DNA of 64,000 bases from Lithobates sylvaticus. Its lineage: Eukaryota; Chordata; Amphibia; Anura; Ranidae. Numbering within the stretch: the first letter of the stretch is position 1; every line of letters starts with the position of its first letter. This document shows, piece after piece, positions 30,995 through 41,827 of the stretch. The stretch covers positions 187,940,354 to 188,004,353 of the forward strand of contig CM053029.1 in NCBI GenBank assembly GCA_028564925.1, read 5' to 3'. The notes beneath the pieces were generated by a model that was not told where the DNA came from, ran no database searches, and was given only the letters and a program-made list of their open reading frames with translations. The position numbers and the translations under genes were made by a program.

Positions 30995-33256
30995 TTTTTC
31001 CTGTGCTTAGAACTTTCCCTGCAAAAAATGTCATTTTTGCAGGAAAAAAGCTATTTAAAAGCACTCGCGGCTAATGAATTGATGGCTCCTGTAACACAGA
31101 GAACTGTCATTCATTAATAAAAAAAAAAAAAAAAAGCGTGGGGGTCCCCCCAAATTCAATAACCATGCCCTTCAGGTCTGGGATGGATATTAAGGGGAAC
31201 CCCAGCCAAAAAAAAAATGGCGTAGGGTCCCCCTCAAAATCCACACCAGACCCTTGAGGTCTGGGATGGATTTTAAGGGGAACCCTAGCTAAAAAAAAAT
31301 GGCGTGGGGTCCCCCTCAAAATCCATACCATACCCTTATCCGAGCACGCAACCAGGCAGGCCGCAGGAAAAGAGGGGGACGAGAGCGCCCCCCCCTCCTG
31401 CCTGAACCGTACCAGACCACATGCCCTCAACATTGGGAGGATGCTTTGGGGTCCCCCCCAAAGCACCTTGTCCCCCATGTTGATGAGGACAAGGGCCTCT
31501 CTTCCCCACAACCCTGGCCATTGGTTGTGGGGGTCCGCGGGCGGGGGGCTTATCGGAATCTGGAAGCCCCCTTTTAACCAAGGGGACCCCCAGATCCCGC
31601 CCCCCCCCTGTGTGAAAATGGTAAGGGGTACAAAAGTACCCCTACCATTTCACCAAAAAAGTGTCAAAAATGGTAAAAATGACAGGAGACGGTCTTTGAC
31701 AATTCCTTTATTAAAATCTTCTTTCTTCTTTCTTCATCCTTCGGTTTTTCTTCATCTTCTCCTTCCTTCATCTTCTTCCATCTTCTTCTTCCATTTCTTC
31801 TTCCTCCGATCCGCTTCTTCTTGCGCTGGTCTTCTCGTCCTTCTCGTCCGCATCTTCTTCTATGGCGTCGGCGTCGGTGTCTCTTCTTGGGCCACTCCTC
31901 GCAATGGGAGGCTCCCGCTGTGTGAGGCTTCGCTGCGTCTGACAGGTCTTTTATAATGGAGGGCACCTGGTGACCCCGCCCCCTCTGACGCACGGGGACG
32001 TCATGGGGAATTCCCTATGGCTTTCCCATGACGTCAGAGGGGGCGGGGTCACCAGGTGCACTCCGTTATAAAAGACCTGTCAGACGGAGCGAAGCCTCAC
32101 ACAGCGGGAGCCTCCCATTGCGAGGAGCGGCCCGACAGAAGAACAGATGCCGACGCCATGGAAGAAGATGCCGGACAAGAAGGACGAGAAGACCAGCGCA
32201 AGAAGAAGCGGATCGGAGGAAGAAGAAAATGGAAGAAGAAGATGGAAGGAGAAGATAAAGAAACCGAAGGATGAAGAAAGAAGATTTTAATAAAGGAATT
32301 GTCAAAGACCGTCTCCTGTCATTTTTCAAATTGTTGACACTTTTTTGGTGAAATGGTAGGGGTACAAAGTACCCCCTTACCAATTCACACAGGGGGGGCG
32401 GGATCTGGGGGTCCCCTTGTTAAAGGGGTTGTGGGGAAGAGAGGCCCTTGTCCTCATCAACATGGGGACAAGGTGCTTTGGGGGACCCCAAAGCATCCTC
32501 CCAATGTTGAGGCATGTGGCCTGGTACGGTTCAGGCGGGAGGGGGGCCGCTCTCGTCCCTCCCTCTTTTCCTGCGGCCTGCCAGGTTGCGTGCTCGATAA
32601 GGGTCTGGTATGGGATTTTGAGGGGGACCCCACGCCATTTTTTTAATTATTTTTTTTGGCTGGGGTTCCCCTTAATATCCATCCCAGACCTGAAGGCCCT
32701 GGTTATTGAATTTGGGGGGACCCCCACGCTTATTTTTTAAATTTTTTTATTTTTTATCAATGACTTTTTTTTATGAATAACTTTCAGTTTCAATGAATGA
32801 CTGTTCTCTGTATTACCGGGAGCCGTCAATTCACATTAGCCGCGAGTGATTTTAAATAGCTTTTTTACTTGCAAAAATGACACTTTTTGCAGAGACAGTT
32901 CTAAACACAGGAAACATGCGCCCCTTTACATGCATACTATAGACACCCCCCCAGGTACGAAATTTAAAGGAATATTACACTTTTATTGTTTCAATTTAAG
33001 CATTATTAAAATCACTGTTCCTGAAAAAACGGGCGTTTTTAAAAAAAATGTTTGCATTGATACATGTCCCCTGGGGCAGGACCCAGGTCCCCAAACACTT
33101 TTTATGACATTAACATGCATATTAGCCTTTAAAATTAGCACTTTTCAAACGTTCGCATCCATTAAAACTAATAGGGTTCTAAAGCTCGCACGGACTTTAG
33201 GTCCGTTCGCGGGTTCTGGTGCGAGCCGAACGGGGGGTTGTGCGGCTCATCCCTAC
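30995..33256. mobile_element. Long palindromic hAT-type element, copy A
   Basis: Two arms of about 0.9-1.0 kb, 31003-32014 and 32016-32915, are inverted copies around a centre near 32010-32020. Mirrored landmarks include 'tgggatggatattaaggg', CGGTCTTTGACAATTCCTTT and GGTGACCCCGCCCCCTCTGA. The right flank ends GCGAGCCGAACGGGGGGTTG and GGCTCATCCCTA, the hAT-type end also at 56687. No left TIR is seen, so the left side is truncated. The same palindrome is inside the complete element at 53947-56687. Confidence 0.85.
31948..32074. promoter_or_regulatory. Mirror-image divergent TATA promoters, copy A
   Basis: TATAAAAG on minus (31948-31955) and on plus (32067-32074) face outward about 112 bases apart. 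Between them are GC-box sequences (GGGGGCGGGGTC and its complement) and a perfect CRE TGACGTCA at 32029-32036. Each arm has AATAAA about 220-240 bases downstream of its TATA (31707-31712 minus; 32289-32294 plus), so each could make a roughly 210-nt Pol II transcript. Short Lys/Glu/Arg-rich frames within are not conserved between arms. Confidence 0.55.
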
Positions 33257-34188
33257 TGTGTGCTCAGTTCATGGAATATACCCACTACTACTACCTAGAA
33301 AGTAAGAGTGAAAGCCCTACCAAGGTAGAATACAGGAACAAATCAGCTCAGGGTAATCGTTAGGGTCATGTAAATGTTTGGGGTCAGGTTTGATGTTAAC
33401 AACATGGGAGCAAACATTTTTACGCAAATGTGTTTTCAGTATGGGGCTCATATTGCCAAAAGGCAGCATAAGGTTAGAAAACATAGCATTTCTCTTTAAA
33501 GGAGACCTGGTTCAAGAAAAAACACAGGAGCTGCTTTCTGATATCCCTCTGAAAATCCAAGCATTCAAGTTCAAGTATACAGATGTAGCCAGGTGCTGAC
33601 TAACTTATCGTGGACATTCGGTAACAATGGCTGCAGTAAGTTTACAGTATTTCCCTCTAGTGCTCTGCCTGGGCATTGTGTCATCATTTCCAGAGGGCAG
33701 CTGCAAGCAAAGACCCCAAATGAGAATGGAGAATCTTGGGACATGTAGTCCGGGAGCCAGAATTTGCACTGGAGCCGGACTATTGCAGACTACAAGTTCC
33801 AGCCAGCTGGGAGGAAGAACAGAATGCTGGGAGAGGTGATATATAGCTGGCCCTGGGGAGGGGGTCGCTCTTTTGGGACCATGGCCTTCAGCTTTAAGCA
33901 GAGCCCCGGATGGTCGGAGGAACACGAGCCGTCACTGTGGCCTAGGCAGCAGGGAGAGCATCCAGCCGGGTTGTGTGCGGACGCCTCCACACCTGCCAGC
34001 TTCCTGAAGGTTGGGGGCTGCTCTCATCACCCTTAGCAACAGTTCAACTGCATCAAAGCGTCACAAAGTGTGTGGTTGGGATCCTCCATCAGAGCACAGA
34101 TTCTTCAGGAAAGACAAAAAATTTAAGGCGCGCACACCTAATGCATTACCAATGACATTTATTAATTGATAAAATTCATAAAAGGTGG
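33257..34188 (+). other. Unassigned, with a weak candidate first exon
   Basis: 33600-34040 is not an obvious repeat. It has a TATATA near 33839, then ACCATGG at 33879-33885 opening a 51-codon frame beginning MAFSFKQSPGWSEEHEPSLW, and an earlier frame at 33627 beginning MAAVSLQYFPLVLCLGIVSS. Upstream 'actacaagttccagc' resembles ZNF143-type promoter sequence. No family recognised and no convincing donor, so a gene is not claimed. Confidence 0.25.
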
Positions 34189-34196
34189 GTACTCAC

Positions 34197-34987
34197 CAGT
34201 GTTGGTCATCTTACTTTAAAAAAGTAATTAGCTAAGTTACAAATGACTTCTCCCAAAAAGTAATTGCGTTAGTAACTCAGTTACTACATTGGAAAAGTAA
34301 TTAGTTACGCAGCAAAGTAACTGACTTTTTTTTTTAAATATTCTATACGTGTAACTAAGGGGCGGGTCTAGTATTACTGTAACCAAGGGGCGCATTTATT
34401 ATTATTGTTATATATCGTGTAACCAAGGGGCTGCTCTATTATTACTCTAACCAAGGGGCAGATCTGTTATAGCGTGTAAGCAAGGGGCGGTCTATTATTA
34501 TATTGTGTAAGGGCGGATGGCTACAGAAGAGGGTGAATGTTAAATTAATGGGCAGAGCTCGATATATAATAATAAATGCGCCCCTTGATTACAGTAATAC
34601 TAGACCCGCCCCTTACTTACACGATAGACGCCCCTTGCAGAGTAGCACGAGCATCAGGAGCGTGCGGCATCGCCTCGTAAATTACATGTTAACTGCACCT
34701 GCGCGGTGTAGAGTTCACTCAGAGCTGTTTAGGTTCGGCAATTTTTCGGAAGCTCCGTAGTCCTTCGTACTGCTCAAGCCCTGCGCCTGCGCAGTACAGG
34801 GGGTCCTTATCCGGTGGGGGAACTTTTTCGGTAGGACACCGGAATTACACTACTGCCATCTAGTGGCAGTAGATGTAATTGGGGTAACTAAGCCAAAGTA
34901 ATGGGAACTGAGTTACCATGAGGGGAAAAGTAATCAGTTAGATTACTCGTAACTCAGTTTATTTTAACTCAATTACTTACATCACTG
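34197..34987. mobile_element. hAT-type element with 8-bp TSD
   Basis: Ends CAGTGTTGGTCATC and its partner CATCACTG, flanked by identical 8-bp GTACTCAC (34189-34196 and 34988-34995), the hAT signature. Interior repeats 'taaccaaggggc' and 'agtaattagttac'-type sequence. 791 bp, no transposase, non-autonomous. Confidence 0.9.
34851..34866 (-). promoter_or_regulatory. Perfect CTCF consensus inside a hAT element
   Basis: On the minus strand CCACTAGATGGCAGTA fits CCASYAGRKGGCRSTM at all 16 positions. It is also part of a near palindrome (CTACTGCCATCTAGTGGCAG). Confidence 0.5.
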
Positions 34988-35282
34988 GTACTCACAAACA
35001 GCAACTATAATAAGCCAAAAACACACAGTGTAGAGACATGTGCTATACACCACACGTATCTGACACGTTTTGGGGGGCGCACCCCCTTCCTCAGAGCTAG
35101 GCCTCACTTTAGAAAACCCCTTAGCGCTGGAAGTGACTATATTTTTTCGTGTACAGATTCTTCAGGAGCCAGTTTCAGGATCTATCCCTTTCCTATTTTC
35201 CTGAGCCTGGTATCGTATGGATTGGTGAGAGGGCAGAAGTTCATCCTCTTTACACTTTAAGAGACATTGCATGCAGACACCT

Positions 35283-35533
35283 TTAGGCTGGGTTCACACT
35301 GTTGTCCGGTACGTCCCTGTTCTCTGTTTCAAGGACAAATCAGGCCTGAATTTTGGTCTGAATTCGGACCTGAAACGGACCAGAAGACACACAGGACACT
35401 TCTGCAAACCGCTCCGCAGCTGTCCCGGAGCTGTATGAACTGGCTCCATTGAGAGCTGGTCACAGTCTCCTGAAATGTGAATTAAATGCGGGGAAATCTA
35501 CATCCAATTCGCACCAGTGTGAACCCAGCCTTA
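35283..35533. mobile_element. MITE with TTAGGCTGGGTTCACACT ends
   Basis: Inverted ends TTAGGCTGGGTTCACACTG and CCAGTGTGAACCCAGCCTTA, TTA at both sides. 251 bp, Harbinger-like. Confidence 0.8.
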
Positions 35534-35757
35534 CCCACATCCTTTGCACTAGATTCCTAACAAGGAGACACTTTGCACTTGCTATCCCCAGCATTGGAGT
35601 ATTATACAGAAATCTCTCTGGGGCCTTGTTAAGCTAGCTTAGGATGCAGAACATCTACACCACAAGTACTCCTCCAATACCCCCCTCCTCCACCCCACAC
35701 ACACACACTAATGCAGACTTTTTTAATCAAGGGCTTATCAAGAGGTTGTAGAGGTGC

Positions 35758-36140
35758 TAAGAGCCCTTTCACACTGGGGAGTGGGCCACGTGAGCGGTAA
35801 AGCGCTGCTAGTTTTAGCAGCGCTTTACCGGCGCTGAGCAGGTGGGAGGAGGGCGCTTTTAACCCCAGAGAAGTGGTTAAAAAGGGGTTAAAAGCGCCGC
35901 TGCCAAAATGCTTTGCAGGCGCTCATTGATTTCACTGGCAGGGGCGGTTTAGGAGCGGTGTATACACCGCTCCCGCACAGCCCCAAAGACGCTGCTTGCA
36001 GGACTTTTTTTTTCAGTCCTGCAAGTGCACCACCCAAGTGTGAAAGCAAGCAAGCAAGCTTTTACACTGGGGAGGCTTGAGAGGGGCTGTTCAGGCGCTT
36101 TACAGGTTCTATTTTTTTTGCGCTAAAATGCCTGAAAAGC
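35758..36140. mobile_element. Harbinger-like MITE, CACACTGGGG family, degraded
   Basis: Begins TAAGAGCCCTTTCACACTGG. The interior has 'gcgctttaccg' and 'gtgtatacaccgctcc' in family order. The right end has decayed. Confidence 0.6.
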
Positions 36141-36845
36141 AGAGACCTGTTAGCTATTCAAAGGTTTCCTCCATAGTAAGGTTGTAAAAGGCTTTTCTGC
36201 TGTTATGCTGATCCATTGGCTTCAAAAGGTTTTTGAGTCGTTGACCTGGTACACTTTATACAGTTAAGGCCTTCTGCCATCCTCTGACCTCACTGTGTGC
36301 TTAAGTGACTGAGAAATGGGTGGAGCCAGGAAAATAGCATTTTTTGGAGGTGGTTGCCCATGGAAACTCTTTAATTTCTGCAGTATGTAATATGTAGTGT
36401 ATGTTACATGTTATCAGTCATTTTGTAATTATGCTTTGTGTGACTACACACAGACAGGAAATTGTTTTGCTCTCCTCTATTAATTAGCTCTGGCATGCTT
36501 TAATCATGTTAATTGCATATGACAACATAATCTTGCTGTGCTTTTCTTCTCCCTGACAGATTTTCATCCTGATCAAATATCACGCTTATCACAGTGGGGT
36601 GGCATATACGTTAATATTATTTAATTAATATAATATAATAAACTAATATAATTAGAAAAAAAGAGGCCCATGGGATTAATAAAGTAAAAAACTATTTAAA
36701 ATGCACCTGTGCTCACACTATGAATATGTAAGTGTATGATAATTTACATATTCTTAACAAGAACAAACAAAACCAGCCCTCATTGACCTTTCCAGCTGCA
36801 TGTACTGTGAAGTAATTAATTCTCAATGTTCACAAAAGAGACACT
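36141..36845. other. Unassigned, no feature seen
   Basis: Mixed-composition sequence with no recognised repeat ends and no coding frame of note. Confidence 0.5.
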
Positions 36846-37019
36846 GGGATTGATTTACTAAAGCTGGAGAGTGCAAAATCTGGTGCAGCTTTGCATGGTA
36901 GCCAATCTAACTTCTGCTTGTTCAATTAAGCCTTGGCAAAAAGAAAACCTGGAAGCTGATTGGTTTCTATGCAGAGCTGCACCAGATTTTGCACTCTTCG
37001 GTTTTAGTAAATCAACCCC
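36846..37019. mobile_element. Palindromic MITE, GGGATTGATTTACTAAA ends
   Basis: Arms GGGATTGATTTACTAAAGCT...CAAAATCTGGTGCAGC and the inverse GCTGCACCAGATTTTGCACT...AAATCAACCCC. 174 bp, almost wholly self-complementary. Confidence 0.8.
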
Positions 37020-37041
37020 ACTGATGTCAGGTTACATTCAG

Positions 37042-37466
37042 ATTCTACACACGATCGGAAATTAGTCCAGCAAAAGACCGATGAGAGCTTTTTGGTCGGA
37101 AAATGCGACCGTGTGTATGCTCCATCGGACTTTTGCTGGCCGAATTTCCGCCAGCACAAGATTGAGAGCGTGTTCTCAATTTTTCCGTTGGAAAAACTTT
37201 TGATCGGAAATTCCGATCGTCTTTAAAAATCCGACGTGCAAAATTCCTACGCATGCTCGGAAACAATTTGACGCATGCTCGGAAGCATTGAACTTCATTT
37301 TCTCGGCTCATGGTAGTCTTGTACGTCACCGCGTTCTTGATGGTCGAAATTTCAGCGAACTTTTGTGTGACCGTGTGTATGGAAGCCAAGCTTGAGCGGA
37401 ATTCCGTCGAAAAAAAACATCCAAGATTTTTCTGACGGAAAATCCGCTCGTGTGTACGTGGCATTA
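37042..37466. mobile_element. Harbinger-like MITE, GTACACACG family
   Basis: Left TACACACGATCGGAAATTAG (outer bases decayed), right CTCGTGTGTACGTGGCATTA. Same family as 15639, 39176 and 59535. Confidence 0.7.
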
Positions 37467-38754
37467 GAGCTTTGAAACACCTGCTCTCTGTTTAAATTTG
37501 CTGCCAAGATTCTGCTTCCATAGAAAATAAGGAGAAACAAGCTGTTGTAAATTGTGAAGATTCATTTTTCCTCAATGCCTACAGCTTTAGAGGTGACTGA
37601 TGGCTTGTTTTAGAGCAAGTGTACTGTTTGTTCAAAATATGTATAATGTGCCTAGTCTGGGCTGTCATATTCAAAAATAACTTCTGCTTTTATCTAACAA
37701 CACAATACCATGCTGTTAGGGCTGGGCTCTCAGCCCTTCCTTCTTTGTGCTCAGGTTGCTCAGTTGTCTCTTAATTGCCAGTACTCATAGTTCCACAGTG
37801 GCTCACCTGTTGATCATCTCCTGCTTGTCAGTAAAGCCCACAGCCAGCCCCTTCTGGCTATTTAAACTGCCTGGTTCATTTCTTCAATGTCTTCGCCTTG
37901 GTCAACATATCTAGAGACTCTCTGCTGTGTTCCTGTTGAAGACTTGCCTGGCTGATGTCCCTTCTGGATCCTGATCCTGTCTGCTGCCTCTGACTATGCT
38001 GAACTCAAGACCTACCTCTTCTAGAAACTCGACAACCAAATGCCAATACAGCGCCTTGAGGCGATTCAGTTCGCATTGTAGCGCTATACAAGTTATTCAT
38101 TCATTCATTCATTCATCTCTGGCTTCCTGATTTCCTGGCTTGTGCTGACTACCCGATTTGGCTACTGAACCCTAAATATGTGCCGTGATATACGGTGAAG
38201 GAGGTATTTTTTTAATGAAACACAGAGACAGGGGGACACTCTATTAGGAGACAGAACAGATTATTTAAATGACTGAAAGTGGGTTAACAACCACTTTAAC
38301 CCATGACCCTGCATTTACTATATCTGGTCTTCCAGAGTACACAGAACATGGAAATGCTAATATTTTTGTAAATATAAACTGCTTTTCTCATCAGCAGTAT
38401 ACTGTATAGTAGACTTGTGACTTCTATCAACCTAGCACTGGTTAAAGGTTGTAGGAGGGGTTTTAATTCTCCTCTGACTGTCCTATGAGGCTGCAAAACA
38501 CCTGACCCTCTGTCTTGACAGTGCTGATTGGCCCTGTGCACCCTCCCAAAAAATGTATAATAATAATAATTCTCTAGCACTACACACCAAACTGAGTATG
38601 TGCAAAGTGCCCCCAATGCTCTGTATTATCAGGAGATAGATTAAGAAGAAGCGGAGGATAAGAAAAAACAGGATCAAACAGCCTTTTTACACAATGCACA
38701 GGATTAACCCCTTAGATTCCACAGTGAGTATAACAAGCATCTTTACTGCATATA
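37467..38754. other. Unassigned, with a possible SINE/LINE tail
   Basis: 37985-38116 has 'gcgccttgaggcgattcagt' and 'tgtagcgctatacaag' followed by (ATTC)n, like a retroposon 3' tail. Near 38285-38300 'aacaaccactttaa' is a T2-like MITE end. No gene found. Confidence 0.4.
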
Positions 38755-39682
38755 CAGTGCCTTGAAAAAGTATTCATACCCCTTGAAATTTTCCACATTT
38801 TGTCATGTTACAACCAAAAATTTAAATGTATTTTATTGGTATTTTATGTGATAGACCAACACAAAGTGGCATGTAATTGTGAAGTGTAAGGAAAATGATA
38901 AATGGTTTACAGAATTGTTTACAAATAAATATCTGAAAAGTGTGGTGTGCATTTGTATTCAGCCCCCCTGAGTCAATACTTTGTAGAACCCCCTTTCTCT
39001 GCAATTACAGCTGCAAGTCTTTTTGGGGATGTCTCTATCAGCTTTACACATCTAGAGAGGGACATTTTTTGCCCATTCTTCTTTGCAAAAAAGCTCAAGC
39101 TCTGTCAGATTGGATTGAGAACGTCTGGGAAGAGCAATTTTCAAGTCTTGCCACAGATTCTCAGTTGGATTTTAATGCCGCGTACACACGGTCGGAATTT
39201 CCGATGGAAACAGTCCGATGGGAGCTTTTCATCGGATTTTCCGACCGTGTGTATGCCCATCTGTCTTTTTTTGTCGGAATTTCCAACGGACTTTGGATTG
39301 AGAACCTGTTCTTAATTTTTCCTACAGAAAACCTTTCTATCGGATTTTCCGATCGTGTGTATGCAATTCCGACACGCAAAATTCCAACGAATGCTCGGAA
39401 ACAATTTGACGCATGCTCAGAAGCATTAAACTTCCCTTTTATAGTGCAGTCGAACGTTTTTTAAGGCTTGGTGTTATTGACCTTCGGAATTTGGTGTGAC
39501 CGTGTGTAGGCAAGACAGTTTGAGCGAAATTCCATCAGAGCTTTTTCCGACGAGAATTCCGACCGTGTGTACGCGGCATAAGTCTGCACTTTGACTGGTC
39601 CATTCTAACACATGAATATGCTTGGATCTAAACCATTCCATTGTAGCTCTGGTTGTATGTTTAGGGTCATTGCCCTGCTGGA
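38755..39682 (-). mobile_element. Tc1/mariner relic (one end), interrupted by a MITE
   Basis: CAGTGCCTTGAAAAAGTATT at TA (38753-38754). Continues with 'ttcagcccccctgagtcaat' and the C-terminal transposase region in the minus direction. Homologous to 58938-60858. Ends at a TA microsatellite near 39683. Confidence 0.85.
39176..39578. mobile_element. Harbinger-like MITE nested in Tc1
   Basis: Ends TGCCGCGTACACACGGTCGG and CCGACCGTGTGTACGCGGCA are perfect inverted repeats, flanked by TAA (39173-39175, 39579-39581), a 3-bp duplication typical of PIF/Harbinger. 403 bp. Confidence 0.88.
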
Positions 39683-39860
39683 TATATAAATATATATATA
39701 TATATATATAGCTGTAGAGGCAGCAGGCAGGGTTTTACATACCGTACCACGTACCATGGTCACAATGCTTTACTTTGTGTCAGAAATGATACCTCCTGTT
39801 GCTAAATGGGGCTGCTCTGCAAGCACACTAGTGCAAGGTTTAAGGGGTTAAACTAGGCCA

Positions 39861-39889
39861 TGAGGAGGTGATACAGCACCTCCTCATCA
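39861..39889. repeat. Short hairpin
   Basis: ATGAGGAGGTG and CACCTCCTCAT with a 6-base loop. Confidence 0.6.
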
Positions 39890-39982
39890 CCTGTCAAATG
39901 CTCTCTGAAGAGTGATCCAAACCTGGATTGTTCATCAGAGACCAAGGCAAGTGTGAAGAAGCCCTATCTAATGATCCTGCAT

Positions 39983-40989
39983 TTAACCGGTTCCCGACCG
40001 GCGCACGACGATGTACGCCGGCAGAATGGCACGCACAGGCATAAGGGCGTATATATAGTCCCTTTTTAATGCCGTCCGTGCCATCGGGTGCACGCCGGGA
40101 GCGGCGCGCTCCCCGCGCCGGTCGGGACCCCCGTGAGGCCGGTCGCGGGTCCCGCGGACTCAATTGCCGCAGGGATACCCGCGATCGTCTCACGGGAAGG
40201 CTGAACGGGGAGATGCGGAAATAAACAAAGCATCTCCCCGTTCTGCCTAGCAACTAGTGACGCCGATCTCTGCTCCCTGTGATTGGAGCAGAGATCAGCA
40301 TTCACTAGCTGACAGCCACGCCCCCCCACAGTAAGAAATACACCCCTAGGCATACTTAACCCCTACACTGCCACCTAGTGGTTAACCCCTTCACTGCCAG
40401 TGTCATTTATACAGGAATCAATGCATTTAAATAGCATTGATTGCTGTATAAATGACAATGGTCCCAAAAATGTGTCAAAAATGTCCGATGTGTCCGCCAT
40501 AATGTCGCAGTCACAATAAAAAATCGCTGATCGCCGCCATTACTAATGAAAAAAAAATTATTAATAAAAATGCTATAAAACTATCCCCTATCTTGTAAAC
40601 GCTATAACTTCTGCGCAAACCAATCAATAATCGCTTATTGCGATTTTTTTACCAAAAATATGTAGAAGAATATGTTTCGGCCTAAACTGAGGGAAAAAAT
40701 AAATTTTTATATATTTTTGGGGGATATTTATTATAGCAAAAAATAAAAAATAATGCGTTTTTTTTCAAAATGGTCGCACTTTTTTGTTTATAGCGCAAAA
40801 AATAAAAACCGCAGGGGCGATCAAATACCACCAAAAGAAAGCTCTATTTGTGGGAAAAAAAGACGTCAATTTTGTTTGGGAGCCACGTCGCACGACCGCG
40901 CAATTGTCAGTTAAAGCGACGCAGTGCCGAATCGCAAAAAGGGGCCTGGTCCTTTGGCTGCAAATTGGTCCTGGTCTGAAAGTGGTTAA
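39983..40989. mobile_element. Complete piggyBac-like non-autonomous element
   Basis: TTAA at 39983-39986 and 40986-40989. Imperfect TIRs CCGGTTCCCGACCGG and CCACTTTCAGACCAGG (right end, complement). 999 bp body without transposase. This is the best reference in the window for the family at 1.2, 4.1, 9.5, 11.2, 16.3 and 60.9 kb. Confidence 0.85.
40366..40381 (-). promoter_or_regulatory. CTCF consensus inside the piggyBac-like element
   Basis: On the minus strand CCACTAGGTGGCAGTG fits CCASYAGRKGGCRST at 15 positions. The same element position in copy 1 (16882) has a near match. Confidence 0.45.
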
Positions 40990-41827
40990 AAAACACAGTT
41001 CGGCAATTGCAGTACCTACTGTATATTTGTATCCTGACAAATGTGCCATTTCAGTCCGTCTACAGATCATGTGACTAGACTCCATAGCACTATAGAGCCA
41101 CAAACGACAGAAAAATGTCCCCCCCCCCCCCCTCCCCATCCTTGTTTCTCAGGAAGACCTCTGCTCATCTATGCCTGGCCTTATAAAACATACTAATGCC
41201 TACTTTAGATTGCTACCACTGTACAACATCTGCTCCAGCAGTACGTATAAGATGATCCTTCTCCAAGGAAGAGATAAATCCTTTGAATTGTTCCAGTGAG
41301 TAAAGACAACTATTTTATACAATTCACAAAATCCGAAAACAGAAATAAACTACAAAACAGCAATCAAATAAGCACTAAGGGAGGCATAATCTGTGTGCTT
41401 TAATGGTTGCATCAATATAAAGAGAGTGTCAATGAGCTGCACCTTTAGGCCTCCAAGCTCTGCATTGTTAAAAATGATTCCGGAAACAGCTGTGCAAGCA
41501 GGAGCTGGCTCTCCAATCATTATCCTCAATCACTGTAGCCTAAGCCTTAACGCCTTGTAGGAGCCATAGCGGGGCTGCATAATGGATACCCATGGGTGCT
41601 GAGTCTCAGCTTTTATTTTATTTTTTTATACTCAACCAGATCATAAAAGAGGCCAAGAGTCAACATCTTTAAGATGGACCTGTCATGAAAAATAAAAGAG
41701 CTGCTGTTCTGCCTGCAGCCTGAGCAAGCAAAACTGACAGCAAATGCTTCGTGGTCTCTGTAGTTTGGGATTCTCTATACATCCTACAGTACCCTAAATT
41801 AGTCACAAGATGGCATTCTGCAAATAC
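40990..41827. other. Unassigned, no gene seen
   Basis: Contains a C-run near 41118-41132 and no recognised repeat ends or coding exon. Confidence 0.4.

Larger units (their letters stand above)
34110..35140. mobile_element. Penelope-like terminal-region relic (fossil), interrupted
   Basis: The flanks of a hAT insertion join into one repeat. Its right part (35058-35096) contains a minus-strand hammerhead-like fold with core CUGA..GA, a GGGGG/CCCCC helix II and GUGUC. Similar in style to 14.5-15.6 kb. Broken. Confidence 0.4.

Noticed and set aside
32056-32274. Lys/Glu/Arg-rich small protein encoded in each palindrome arm
   Set aside because: One frame is open in all four arms but overlaps the TATA box, and the first ATG after TATA opens different frames in different arms, so conserved coding is unlikely.
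37985-38116. Full SINE call
   Set aside because: Only a tail-like segment with (ATTC)n; no Pol III boxes found upstream.
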